This document shows, one piece after another, positions 21,601 through 33,600 of a stretch of 64,000 bases of DNA. Made by a program: the position numbers and the translations under genes. Each line of letters starts with the position of its first letter. Position 1 is the first letter of the stretch. The stretch comes from Himantopus leucocephalus. Taxonomy: Eukaryota > Chordata > Aves > Charadriiformes > Recurvirostridae. The stretch spans positions 8,848,433 to 8,912,432 of the forward strand of contig RSEF01000019.1 of NCBI GenBank assembly GCA_003993805.1. Reading direction: 5' to 3'. The notes under the pieces are model-generated. The model did not search any database, was not told where the DNA came from, and was given only the letters and a program-made list of their open reading frames with translations.

Positions 21601-24600
21601 TCCTTAAATAACGAATTGTATCTGGGGAAAAAAACAGGGCAAAGGCATTAAAATTACAAACCTATACTAGCATCAAAAGACAATGCATATTACAATGCAG
21701 TGGGTTTCCCAGTATGAATATCTGCAGGAGATAAAAGGTTCCCTTCCCCCTTGCACTTCCCTACACTTTGTTCCCCTTCAGTGGCTTGTTTCGGTAGCCG
21801 CCTTTGACTTTTCTATATGATGCAATACACCGGCCCTTTAAACTAAGCATATGGTGTAGTTCAGGAGGTGGGTCTGGCTTACCAATGTTATGAGACTGTT
21901 GTCAGTGAGGAAAAGAAAGACTTGAAGTATCTGCATGCTTTCTAATTCTGCTCGTTTACTTGTCTTACTAAAACAAAGAGTGAATTATGTTATTTTCTTC
22001 TGCAGGCTGTGTGGGCTGGCTGGGGCCATGCATCTGAGAACCCTAAGCTACCAGAACTTCTCCACAAAAATGGAATTGCTTTCATGGGTGAGGATATATA
22101 CCGCTGATCTAATGTCTAGTCCTTATTTTAACACGTGTAGGTTTACTGAGAGAAAATCCTGAGTCTTAAGAGAGAGCAATGAGGTATGGTTTACAAGTGC
22201 GAGATTGATGATATGTTCTTTACAGTAGTCAGAGCAACAGATATGCTGTGTAACAGCGCAGTCTGTTTCCAGTCGTTGAGGCTAATATGCTGGGAAATAG
22301 TTCTTGTATGGGAGAAGTGGCAAGTTCTCCAACATATCTTTGAAGATTGTGAGAGGGAAAAACCAGAAAAGATTCCTGGGAAAGCAGATTGTTTCAGAAG
22401 CTGAATGTCCCTGTTGTCATTTTAAAGAGGGTGTTTGGAGTTCTGTTTTATGGAGAGAGCGGAGTTTTACATGGACAGTACATGAAGTTTGTGGTCTAGT
22501 TAGCAGTGTAGGTAACCGAGCGCTGGAGATGTTTGATGCAGTAAGCCTCATCTCCTGAACCACATGGATCTGAATATTGGATAAGGTTTTGGACACGCGC
22601 TGTGTTTAAAACTAAAGATGGACTTGCGATAAAAGTCATGGTCGGAACATAGCCTGGGGATAGTTGTATCGTGTTCTGACTTCTAGCAAATCTTTTTATC
22701 TCTAGTGTGTTGAGCCATAACCGCAGAAATACTTTGGACTTTTGAAGAGGAGTGGATTTAAAAGCTATATTTTAATTCCAGTTTAAATCTCTTACCAATC
22801 ATACACTACAGTCCCATGCAAACCACATTTCAAGTTAAATTAGGGCAGTGAATTATTATTCCAGTAGCGTGTGATATGCACATCCAGTAGCAGTTACTAG
22901 TGCCTGCCATCCCTTTGAGAGCAGGCCCAGCTTGAGGACACATGGACAGAGTGGTGCTTTCAAGCTGAGCGTGCCAAGACATTTTTAGCAGGATGGGCGC
23001 TTAACAAGCTATTGTGATGTGTCTGGGGTTGCATCCCTGTATTTTCAATGGCCTTTTACTCCTTCTTGGTCAAAAGTACTCTAGTCTGTTTGCTTTTTGT
23101 TTCCTGGCTGATACAGCTCACGCTCTCTGTTTCGGTGCAGAAATGTTGGTTTATACCAGTTGAGATGTGGCATGCAGCAACCCTGCTAAGAATGTTTATT
23201 TATCCCTCTTACGTGGAACCTAAATTAGACTTCTGCACGTTTCCCTAATGTCTGATATCTCTTGTGTCTCTCTCATGCGCTGTTTTTGCTCTTTGCAGGT
23301 CCTCCAAGCCAAGCCATGTGGGCCTTAGGAGATAAAATTGCTTCTTCAATAGTGGCTCAGACAGCTGGCATTCCCACTCTTCCTTGGAGTGGCAGTGGTA
23401 AGAAGGAAATTGCCTTGTGTTTATCAAGAACATTCTAATCTTTTTTTCTTCAACACAACTAATCTTTTGAGATGTTTCTGTGCACAAAAAGATATTTCAA
23501 GATATGTTCCATCTGTTTAGGGTTTCAAATTTGTATTATCTGAGGCTTAGACATAGTGATTACGATATATGTGGATATGTCAGGTGAAATTTACATGGTG
23601 TGTAATGTGCTGTAATAGCTGGTATTTCTGCAGCCTCTACTTTTCTAGCATATAGCGTGTAGTTTTGGAGCACACAGCCAATACTCTGCTTCCATGGAAG
23701 CTCTATACAGTTTGAAAAGACTGTAAATAACCACCTGTTTCTCAGAATTGCACAAGGTAAATGAAGGAGGATATAACTAGTTGGATGTAAAGATCTGCTC
23801 CCCTCCCCAGAAAACAGAAATACCAGTTTATGTTCTGCATTCACTCTCCTGTAAATACTTCCAGACTGGTTCCTTGTGGAACTACGACTGCTGTTTGTTT
23901 CACCAGTGTCTGATGTGTCAGTTCTCCCTGAGCCTTACAGCAGAATGAGCTAAGAAGGTAACGCTTATATTTCAGGTCTTCGAGTGGACTGGCAGGAAAA
24001 CGATCTTCAGAAGCGTATCTTGAATGTTCCTCAGGAACTATACGAAAAGGGCTATGTGAAAGATGCAGATGATGGACTGCGGGTATGTGGCTAGTATTTT
24101 GGAAGTATTTGAGGTCCACCTGGAGAGAGATCGGGGTTTAATTTATTTTTAAAGGGAGTACAGACTAGGACTAGACTGTCAGCCTCCCAGAGCTGAGTCT
24201 TGGAAATTGGAACGTGATCTTTCACATATCATCTTTGGGCCCAGCCTGCAGGATTATGTGAGAATTAGGAGAAAGGCAAAATATTGGAAAGAGAAAGACA
24301 AAATATGGGAACGAAGTCGTATTTCATTAGGGGCTCTCTTCTGTTTTATGTTTAATGCAGGAATGTTTTATGTTTAATGCAGGAAGAAAGTGTTTTTAAT
24401 AAAGACCCATGACCTCACACTTGGATTCATCTTTTGTTAAGTTTTCATTTGAGGAAGATTTCTAGAATAAAAAATATTCTTGGTGCAGTACAGGGTTTGG
24501 GAGTTTACCTTTGTGAGGAGAGGAGGTGGCATACATGATTTTCCCATGTTACCCAGCTTAATGATTTTCTGTATTACAGAAAAGCTTTTCTGTGAGTTTG

Positions 24601-27600
24601 TAAATTTCATGGCGTGAAGCACTGACAAGAGATTTTGTGATCACTTTGGGAGGCCAGAGTTCTCTGTAGTCACAAAATCACTGCTGGTTTTTCCAACTAC
24701 AGGCACCCTCTCAAACTGGAATATTTGGTTGCTATCCCATTCCTGTCTTGGTTGCTAAACAGAGTCAGACACAGAAGCTTGAACACAAATCAACAGGGAA
24801 ATAATGATCTTTTCAACTTGATTCTGCTACCTTTTTGTACTTACTCGTGTTTTTCTGCCCGTCTTGATCAGGCTGCTGAGGAGGTTGGCTACCCTGTCAT
24901 GATCAAGGCTTCTGAAGGAGGAGGAGGAAAAGGAATCAGGAAAGTTAACAACGCAGATGACTTCCCCAACCTATTTCGACAGGTAACTTTTCCCATTGAT
25001 TTGTACTGCCTTGTTCTAAATGATCAGGTTGGGTGATTCTGAGAGCGCTGAATCGGAAATGTTTGTTAAACTGAAAAAGTCTGCATTATGTATCACAGCC
25101 TGTTTAGCTACTTTGAATCGTGAGTTCATGCTTTCTTTGCTCTGTACGTTGGTAGGATTTCAATATAACTGCATATCCAATACAGTTGTCAAGTGCCCAA
25201 ACATCACAGGAAATGCTGAATAAATCCAAGTAATGGAGAGCATCTGCAGTGTAACTCAAAAATGTTGAGGGACGCAAGCCGTCTTTAGTTGATGGGTTAT
25301 TTAGGCAAGCTGAGAGGAATGCAAATGGCACTGTAATTACATAAAAGAGAACACAGAGTATTTTCAGCCTTAAGTGGCCAGGGAAAATATTATGGATGTT
25401 CCTTGCTTAAAAAATTAACTTGGGATGGTTGCGACTAAGACAGGTGTTTGCAAAAAATGATCTGCCTATTTATATGCTGTCTCTGCTGTAGGTGCAAGCT
25501 GAAGTCCCAGGCTCTCCAATCTTTGTAATGAGACTAGCCAAACAGTCCCGCCACTTGGAGGTACAGATCTTGGCAGATCAGTATGGCAATGCCATCTCTC
25601 TCTTTGGCCGGGATTGCTCCGTGCAGCGCAGGCACCAGAAGATTATTGAGGAAGCACCTGCTTCTATTGCGACTTCGGTGGTGTTTGAGCACATGGAGCA
25701 GGTGAGAGTGGCTCTGCAAGTTCTTTTTTCCTTGTGAGACTCCAGAAACAGGCAGGACTTTCTTTTTTTTTTGACATTGCCAAGAGTTTTGTATTGTTGA
25801 ATCTTTTAAAGGAGCAATATGGGGGTTGCGTGTCTTAAACTGCTTAGTGTGGGCAACCACTCACATTTCTGAAACTTGCTGAGTCCACCGTGTGCTGACA
25901 AACAGCTGTAGAGCTCCCTTCAAAAATTCATGCACCCCAAAAATAGGAGGGAAGTGTGTTTTAAATGTATATTGTCATATTAAAAACAAGTTGCAGGAGT
26001 TGTATGAATTGTTTAATGCTGAGTATTATAAACATTTGCATCAAACTCTGCCTTCTGTAAATTGTGAATGAAATAACCTGGAAATTAAAACTCCTGTGCC
26101 ATGTGCTTTTCTTTGAGCAGTTCTCGGGCTTGTTACAAGCTTGTGGCTGTTTCAGAATGCCAGCAAAAAAGTCTGAAGTTGGTGGGGTGGATGAACAGAG
26201 CGTCAGGCCTGGAAATCAAATACTCTTCTTTCCTGTATCCTAGTGTGCGGTGAAGCTTGCCAAAATGGTGGGCTACGTGAGCGCAGGCACGGTGGAATAC
26301 CTGTACAGCCAGGATGGCAGTTTCTACTTTCTGGAGTTGAATCCCCGCCTGCAAGTGGAGCACCCCTGCACAGAGATGGTGGCTGATGTTAACCTGCCGG
26401 CAGCGCAGCTCCAGGTGAGTCAGTGCGCAGGCGCCCTGCTCCTGCAGGCTCTCAGAAGTACCCAAGCTGTGGTATGTTGAAGAGACCTGAGCGTGAAAGA
26501 CCTGTTCTGCTGAAGCCTTAGTAAAACAGGGGGGCGGCCTCTTGTCTGAGTCACAGCCAGGGTTCTGTGTTAAAACTGGATCGCGTACTGACATTATGCA
26601 GATGACTAGATCTTGGTACTGATAGAGGAGAGAACATAAAGAAAGTATTAGAGAGCTCTACTAAATATGGCCTATATCCTCATGTGCAGATAGGCGATGC
26701 AGGGCTCTCCCACATTTCCTCCTCGACAAAAATACCCAATAACTCAAAGACCCGTTTTGGTGCTTTCTCAGCTTGGGATTTATCTTCTGTGGCTGGAGCA
26801 AAGCTTCGTTCAGTATTGCAAAATACATATGCATCCCTTCTGTTATGACTGTTTCACTAAGTTATAGCTCTACCATTTGGCTCTTTCTGGTTTGGAAAGC
26901 AAAGAGAGGTCACTTTCTAGTTGTTTCTCCTGGAAACAACTCAGACAGCTGAGGCAGACCTTCAGTTAAAAGGAGTGTGAAGGGAAGCAACAGAGGAATA
27001 AAACAGGCAGAAAAACTGATTTAAGGAAAGGTTGTGTGTAAAAAGAGCCTGTCTCAACAAGCTTTAGCCATGAGTAGTTCAAGTTTAAGCTCTGAAATTA
27101 TTTTGTGAAAGGAGTTGGCTTCTGAGGCTAGCACAGCAATCAAATGCTGTGCCGGTTTTGAGCAGTGCATCGCCCACTCTGCCTCCAAGGGACAACAGCC
27201 TCTTCCCAGAGTTACTAATGACAAAAGGAGGGAAAAAAGAACAGACAAATGGGTTTTTCATCTTTCAGCAAGCTCAGCAGTTGCTTGAGGTTCAGGAAGG
27301 TGTCTTGGGTCTTTTTAATTTTGATGAGCAGTTCCTGACTTCCAGAGCAATTGTTTCCACCTCTCCAGGCCCCTTGCTCATAGCAGATGCTTCCTCCTCC
27401 TGGCTGAGGTCCCTGCACTTCAGCCTCTCCACAAAACAGGATTTGTGCCTGATAATTAGCTACTTGAATAGATGTGGCAAAGTGAGCAAGAATTTGTTTT
27501 GATTTATTGCTTTTCCAAGCAGAAGTCATCACAGTGAGTGACACTTGTGGCTTACGTGAATGGAGGCTTTTTGTTGTTCTGATCCCCACAGTAATGAGGG

Positions 27601-30600
27601 AATCCTTCACAGGTCCTGTAGAAAGCGTTTGTTGCATCTGCTGTGGCTCATCTCTCCCTTGTGCATCCCCACCGAACTCCCTGTGTGCTGCCAGGCTATC
27701 TCCCTCTTCTCACCCCCATCTTTTCCACTGGTGGGTTAATGCTGCAGTCCTCTTTCCCTCTTTGTCTTACACCACACTGAGGGCTTTAGGTGCTTTTTTG
27801 CTTCCATTTTCTCAGCCCTCCCATTCTTACCCTCTTGCTTTCTTTCTAGTTTCTTTCTTCTCCATCCTGTTTGCATTTCAGAGTTATTAGGTAGATGGTA
27901 GAGGAAACAACTGCTTGAACTGTAATGTCTTGTGAGCCGCTCAGGAGCAGGATCATCTTCATTTTGTCAGGAGACTATTTGGTTTTGGCCCGAGACCTTC
28001 TCTCAGCAGGTGATTTCTGTAGCTCTGTGTCTGTGTTTGCCAGGCATTGGGAATTTTGTAACTGCTCTGATGCTTTCCTTGTTCTTTGGGCACTCTTCTT
28101 CATATTGCTGGTGCTAGATACAATTTCATAGAATGGTGAGTTGATACTGTAACCAGTTTGGTCTTTTGTCTCTTGGTGTCTGGCTGATAGGCAGCTGAAA
28201 TAAATGGTTAAACTAAAGCTCAGCCTTTTTGAACTGTAGCTGTAAAAGAAAAAAAATAATCCGAGCTAATGAACAGAACAAGTGGGACTTTACTCCGTAA
28301 GGATACAGCCAGCAGCCAGTCCTGCAGGTTACTTTCTCCACAGTTCATAGTTGCAAAATTCCAGTTTCCTATAACCAATTAAGGGCCTTCTGTCTCACTG
28401 GGACCTTAGTGTATTTTTAACAGGCCTAATGCACGCCCATCCTCAGCTGACCTAGCACTGGCCAGCTTTCTCCGGAGCCTTTTAATCAGTCAATGGAAAA
28501 TACTGGCTGAAGGGCTTAAGGTGGATATTACACTGAGCTCGGCTGTCCTGAGAAATACGAATGTTCAAAGATGTGTCAATGGAGAAGGCTCACATCAGAA
28601 AATAGGCATGTGTATTTGCTATACTGGAACGGCAGCATCAGCTTCAACAGAGAATTGGTGGAATTAATTCTTCAAGGAATAGGTACTCTCTGTGAGGAGA
28701 GAAACTTACTTATTGATGGTTTCATCATTATTATTTTTTTTTTCCTTAGATTGCCATGGGGATTCCCCTTCACAGGATCAAGGATATCCGAGTGATGTAT
28801 GGTGTTTCTCCATGGGGAGATGGATCTATTGATTTTGAGAATTCAGCCCATGTCCCCTGTCCACGCGGCCATGTCATCGCTGCACGTATCACCAGTGAGA
28901 ATCCTGATGAGGTGAGTGTTTTAAATTCTGTAGTTACTGATCACGCTCTGAGAACCATGGGCTTTACACCTAGGTTCAATCCCTGCTGCTGATCCTGAAA
29001 AGTTTGGCAGCAAATTTAAAAGAATCTTCCCTTATCTCACTTACCTGATGGTTCTGTAGACTCTGGTTAGACACAGCCTGAACTTATTTGTTCATGTTGC
29101 AGCACAGAGGTGTTCTAGCCTTCAGAACTCTTAATTACTTCCCTAATTCTGGATTATTTACTTTTTCTTTAGGATGTATAGCAATGTCTGTCTGTCTTTA
29201 CAGGGGTTTAAACCCAGTTCTGGTACAGTTCAGGAACTGAATTTCCGCAGCAATAAGAATGTCTGGGGCTATTTCAGTGTTGCTGCTGCTGGAGGGCTTC
29301 ATGAATTTGCTGATTCTCAATTTGGTCACTGCTTCTCCTGGGGAGAAAATCGTGAAGAAGCCATTTCGTAAGTAGTCAGAACAGTGGTGTAGCCTTGAAA
29401 ATTGCTTCTTTTGGTCCTCTTTGATCCAAAGTGCCATGGGTAAAACAAAACTCTTCTAGAAACTTTAAGAGAAGTTTCTCTCTCTTTACCTTGTTTTCAG
29501 GCTTCTCATGCTATCTTGCTTTGCAATTCCACTGTGTTTCACCTACATTTCTATGCTTGTTGCATACTTCTCTTTATTTTTTCCTTTCTGTTTCATTCCT
29601 GCCTTGTATACCTGCTACTGGGGTATGATATGGCTACCGTTGTGTTGAAGTCCCTCTTCGTAAGCATTCTGGTGGCAGGTTATGATAAAAATATAACACA
29701 AGTTATCAAAAACATTGATAACTTGCTATGCCAGTGCCTTATAAAGGTTTATAAACCATCAAGTGTCCTTATGTGGTGTGGAACGTTAAAGCATCCGGTC
29801 ATAAGACAGGACTGTCCGACCTGTCATCCATGCTGTTTTTCATCCGGAGCCTTCCCTCTGTTCCATTCTGGGTGGGATGGAGACCACGTCTGTCTGTCTT
29901 CTGTATATCTCTGACATGTGGTAGGTGCCTAGATGTTGATAACGGTGGGAACTCCTGATCTCATAGCTTTTGCTGCCTGAGCTGCTTTTGTTCACACCAG
30001 CAGCAGACTGAAGAAAATCAATATTCTTTCATTCCCAACCATGTCATATAGGATCTTGCTCCAGTGCACATTCTCTTCTCCTATTGCCTTCAGACTGTTT
30101 TTTCCCAGCAGCTCATGGGGAACTATCTAGAGTTACCGGCTTGCACATTGCTGTTAGTATGGGATAGATAATAGGTATTCTTTTCTCTTTCAGAAACATG
30201 GTAGTGGCTTTGAAGGAGCTGTCCATCCGGGGGGATTTCCGAACCACTGTTGAGTACCTGATTAAACTGTTGGAAACAGAGAGCTTTCAGCAGAACCGCA
30301 TTGACACTGGCTGGCTGGATCGGCTCATTGCTGAGAAAGTTCAGGTGCAGCTGCTTGCTTTACAGGACTACAAACTGCAGGGAGGAGGGGAAGAGGGTCG
30401 GGGGGTAAGCTTGGTGTGTGCTGGTTGCAAGAGGATGAGGATTTAGGAGTGGTTAATGTCCACTTACTGCTTTATTCATAAACGTTTTCACTGGCCTTAA
30501 TTCTTATTTATATAAAAATCCCAGGTCATCCATGTCAGGGAAAGGTGGTCTTAAAGTTGGACAGAAAAGCATCTCAGTGTACGTGTGAATTAAGGCTGGT

Positions 30601-33600
30601 ATTTTGATTTGCAGTTTGGGGCGGATGGTAGTGGAAATGTAGGTGGAGCCTCAAGATTTGATCCAGGAAGAAAAAAATGTGGTTTTCTTTTAAGGAGTTA
30701 CAGAGGTAATTGCTTCTACATAGTATTTGCATGGATGCTACACCAACTTAATTTTTAAATAGACCTGAGGCTGTTGATTCTTCAAGTGGGTGTCCAGAAT
30801 GGACTGAAGCTAAAGGAAATGTAACAGTGTTATGTACCCTTTCTTTCTAGGCTGAAAGGCCTGATACCATGCTGGGAGTGGTGTGTGGAGCTCTGCATGT
30901 GGCCGATGTGAGCTTCCGAAACAGCGTCTCAAACTTCCTGCACTCTCTAGAAAGGTAAAATTGCAAGCTGGTCTGGTGGATAGCTGATAAGCAGATAGTC
31001 ATTAGTTTTGATTTACAAGTTTTGTTCAAGTGCAGTACCATCCAGAAATGCACAAGAGCCTGTTATTTGCTGACTGTTCTCTGGCCCCAGGAAGCTGTTT
31101 TTCTGCTGGCCTAAGTAAACTGGCAGATATCTATGCATGTCTCCAAAATACTACCTGCTGCTTGCACATATTGGTTTGGTTTCTGGCAGTTTTGGCAAAA
31201 GCTCCAAGAAATGGCTCAGAAATGCGGAGTTCTTTTCTCTGTGTGCTGCTACGGCAACGTTAGGGAGTCTTGAATCACCAGATACTGTCTTCCTCCTGGT
31301 TTAAGGATTGATTTAATTTTCAAGGTTTGACATAATTTTCCAAATTGAATGTTTCCCACTAGTACTTAGAAAACCCTCTCTGCTCCTGCTGGCTTTAAAG
31401 CAGGGCAGGCGCTGTAGGGAGACGAGTCATAACACTCTGTCAGGCTAAACCTGGCGTGATCCAGGTGTGATCCAGGTGTGATCCAGGTCCACTCTTAACA
31501 GAGTTCTTCCCCTCAGTGTCCTGTTGGTGAGTCCATACGTAAACAGAGCTGCAGGGGGAAAAGCTGCTTTATCCCTCTGTTAAGTCATGCTACATGTTCT
31601 GTAGTTCAGGCCGTGATGTTCCTTTTGCACACTGTTCTCTAAGGCAACAGTGGGTGTATGAACGGGAGAGTAAAGCTGATCTCTGTGGCTGGAGGGAGAT
31701 GGGCTGGCTTTGTCGTGTGTGTCTCTCCTAAGAAGAGACGGTTTAAAAACCTGCTCCCATCTCTCTGCTAGTGTTTTGCATGCATCTTTGAACCTGCTTG
31801 GGCCCCTGATAGCAATTTGGTGGCTTCTGGAAGACCAATTTTGGTTTGTACTTCTCTTTCAAGGGGCCAAGTCCTGCCTGCTCATACCCTGCTAAACACT
31901 GTAGATGTGGAACTCATCTATGAAGGACGGAAATACGTGCTGAAGGTACGACGCACAGTGTGGAAGCCCATTAACTTGCCACTTTTAGTTGGAAATGTCT
32001 GTGTGCTGATCTGGCTTAATCTTTGTAATACGTGTAGTTATTGGAATTAGATCCGTGCAGGGTTTATTTTCTCTGCTTTAGTGGGGTTAAGAAATCAGTA
32101 CAATCTCCCTTATGATAATACCCCATCACGTATTTCCATTGCAATATCTTTGTGTATCTCTGTAAACATTTTAACCTTTTGGGATCAAGCAATGCTTTGC
32201 ATAGGGTGAAGAATACTTTGTTATAGGCGGACTACTACTGTCGGTTGACCAAAACTTTCAACTGGTGTTTCTGAATATGTAGATCTCCCCTGTTGGGTGT
32301 TTGAGCCCAGTTTCATCAGCTTGACAGGATTTGTAGCAATTTTTCCCTTTAGTGTTGCTTTTTCTTTGCAGTGTGCAAAAAACAATGTTAGAAATACTGT
32401 TTAAAGGTTGTGAAACCAAGCATACAAAAGTTAGGAAATACTAGATTTCAGATTGCCTGTGCAATCTTAATTAGCTTCCTCAGGCAAATTTATTATGGTG
32501 AAGTTTTTAATGACATCACCATATACTGTTTTTCGCAGGTTTAAGTATTCTGCACCTCTGTGATTTTATCTTGGCACCCCTTTGATGAGAAATAGAGAGG
32601 CACTGAATAGCAGCTCAAGTATGCTTTAAGGGATTTACCCAGATTCAAATAGGCACTCTGTGGCAGAGGCTGTGATGGGATCCCTTTTTCCAGGGAGAGC
32701 TTTAGCTTCTTTCTCTGCGAGACAATCTCTCTTTTTTTTCCCAAATTATCTCATTCATTATGCAATTATAGTACACGACTGTGACTTGTATGTAGATCGG
32801 GGTGAAGAAATGGTATACGATTGCATAATAAAACCTGTGCAATTAATGCATAACTGTGAGAGGATTAAATCAAGATTCATGGACAGCGTTAGTCGTGGCA
32901 TCTCTTGACTGCTAAATGCTCGGCTTTGTGATCCCAAATTTTTTTGCATTTTTTTTTTCCATCTAACATGAGAACAAATGGCTCTGTTCGCCTTCTTTAA
33001 TTCCCACTGTTGCAGTGCTTGGAAAACTGTGTATGTTGTGGCAACCAAGGCACTATCAATGCTGTGTTTATTCCATGTGGTACATACCATTCTTGTGGAT
33101 CTGCAGGTGACCCGACAGTCTCCCAATTCCTATGTCGTCATCATGAACAGCTCCTGTGTGGAAGTTGATGTGCACCGACTGAGTGATGGAGGACTGCTCC
33201 TGTCTTATGATGGTAGCAGCTATACCACCTACATGAAAGAAGAAGTGGACAGGTAGCAACCTGTAAAGATGTTTAACATTTATGTGCAAGCAAAAATTAG
33301 GTGTACTTGTAACTTTATGCTTCCCAAAGATCACCATGGAATGGAATTCTCTCCTAGGAGAGATTACTAGATGTATTATGGGTGAGTTTAAAGGGGGTAG
33401 TTGCCTTCACCTGAAGAACAGCTCTTGGCTCCTGTTAGAAGAAAGATCTGAATGTGTACCAATGTGGAGTCCGTATTCTTCTGCTGGTTCTTTAAAAGTG
33501 CCCTTTTGGATTATAAAAAAAACCAACAAACCAAAACCAAACAACTACCAAAAAACAGAGCATGAAAATCTTTAAAATCCTGGAAACTCCACAGCTACCT

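Noticed and set aside
26133..26594. 153-codon antisense ORF
   Set aside because: It overlaps coding exon 10 and is its reverse-strand shadow; no family resemblance.
28117..28137. ATTTCATAGAATGG as a CR1 end
   Set aside because: Too short, with no adjoining CR1 sequence.
28970..28990. GGTTCAATCCC resembling a tRNA B box
   Set aside because: No A box at the right distance and no cloverleaf. Better explained as a SINE relic or chance.
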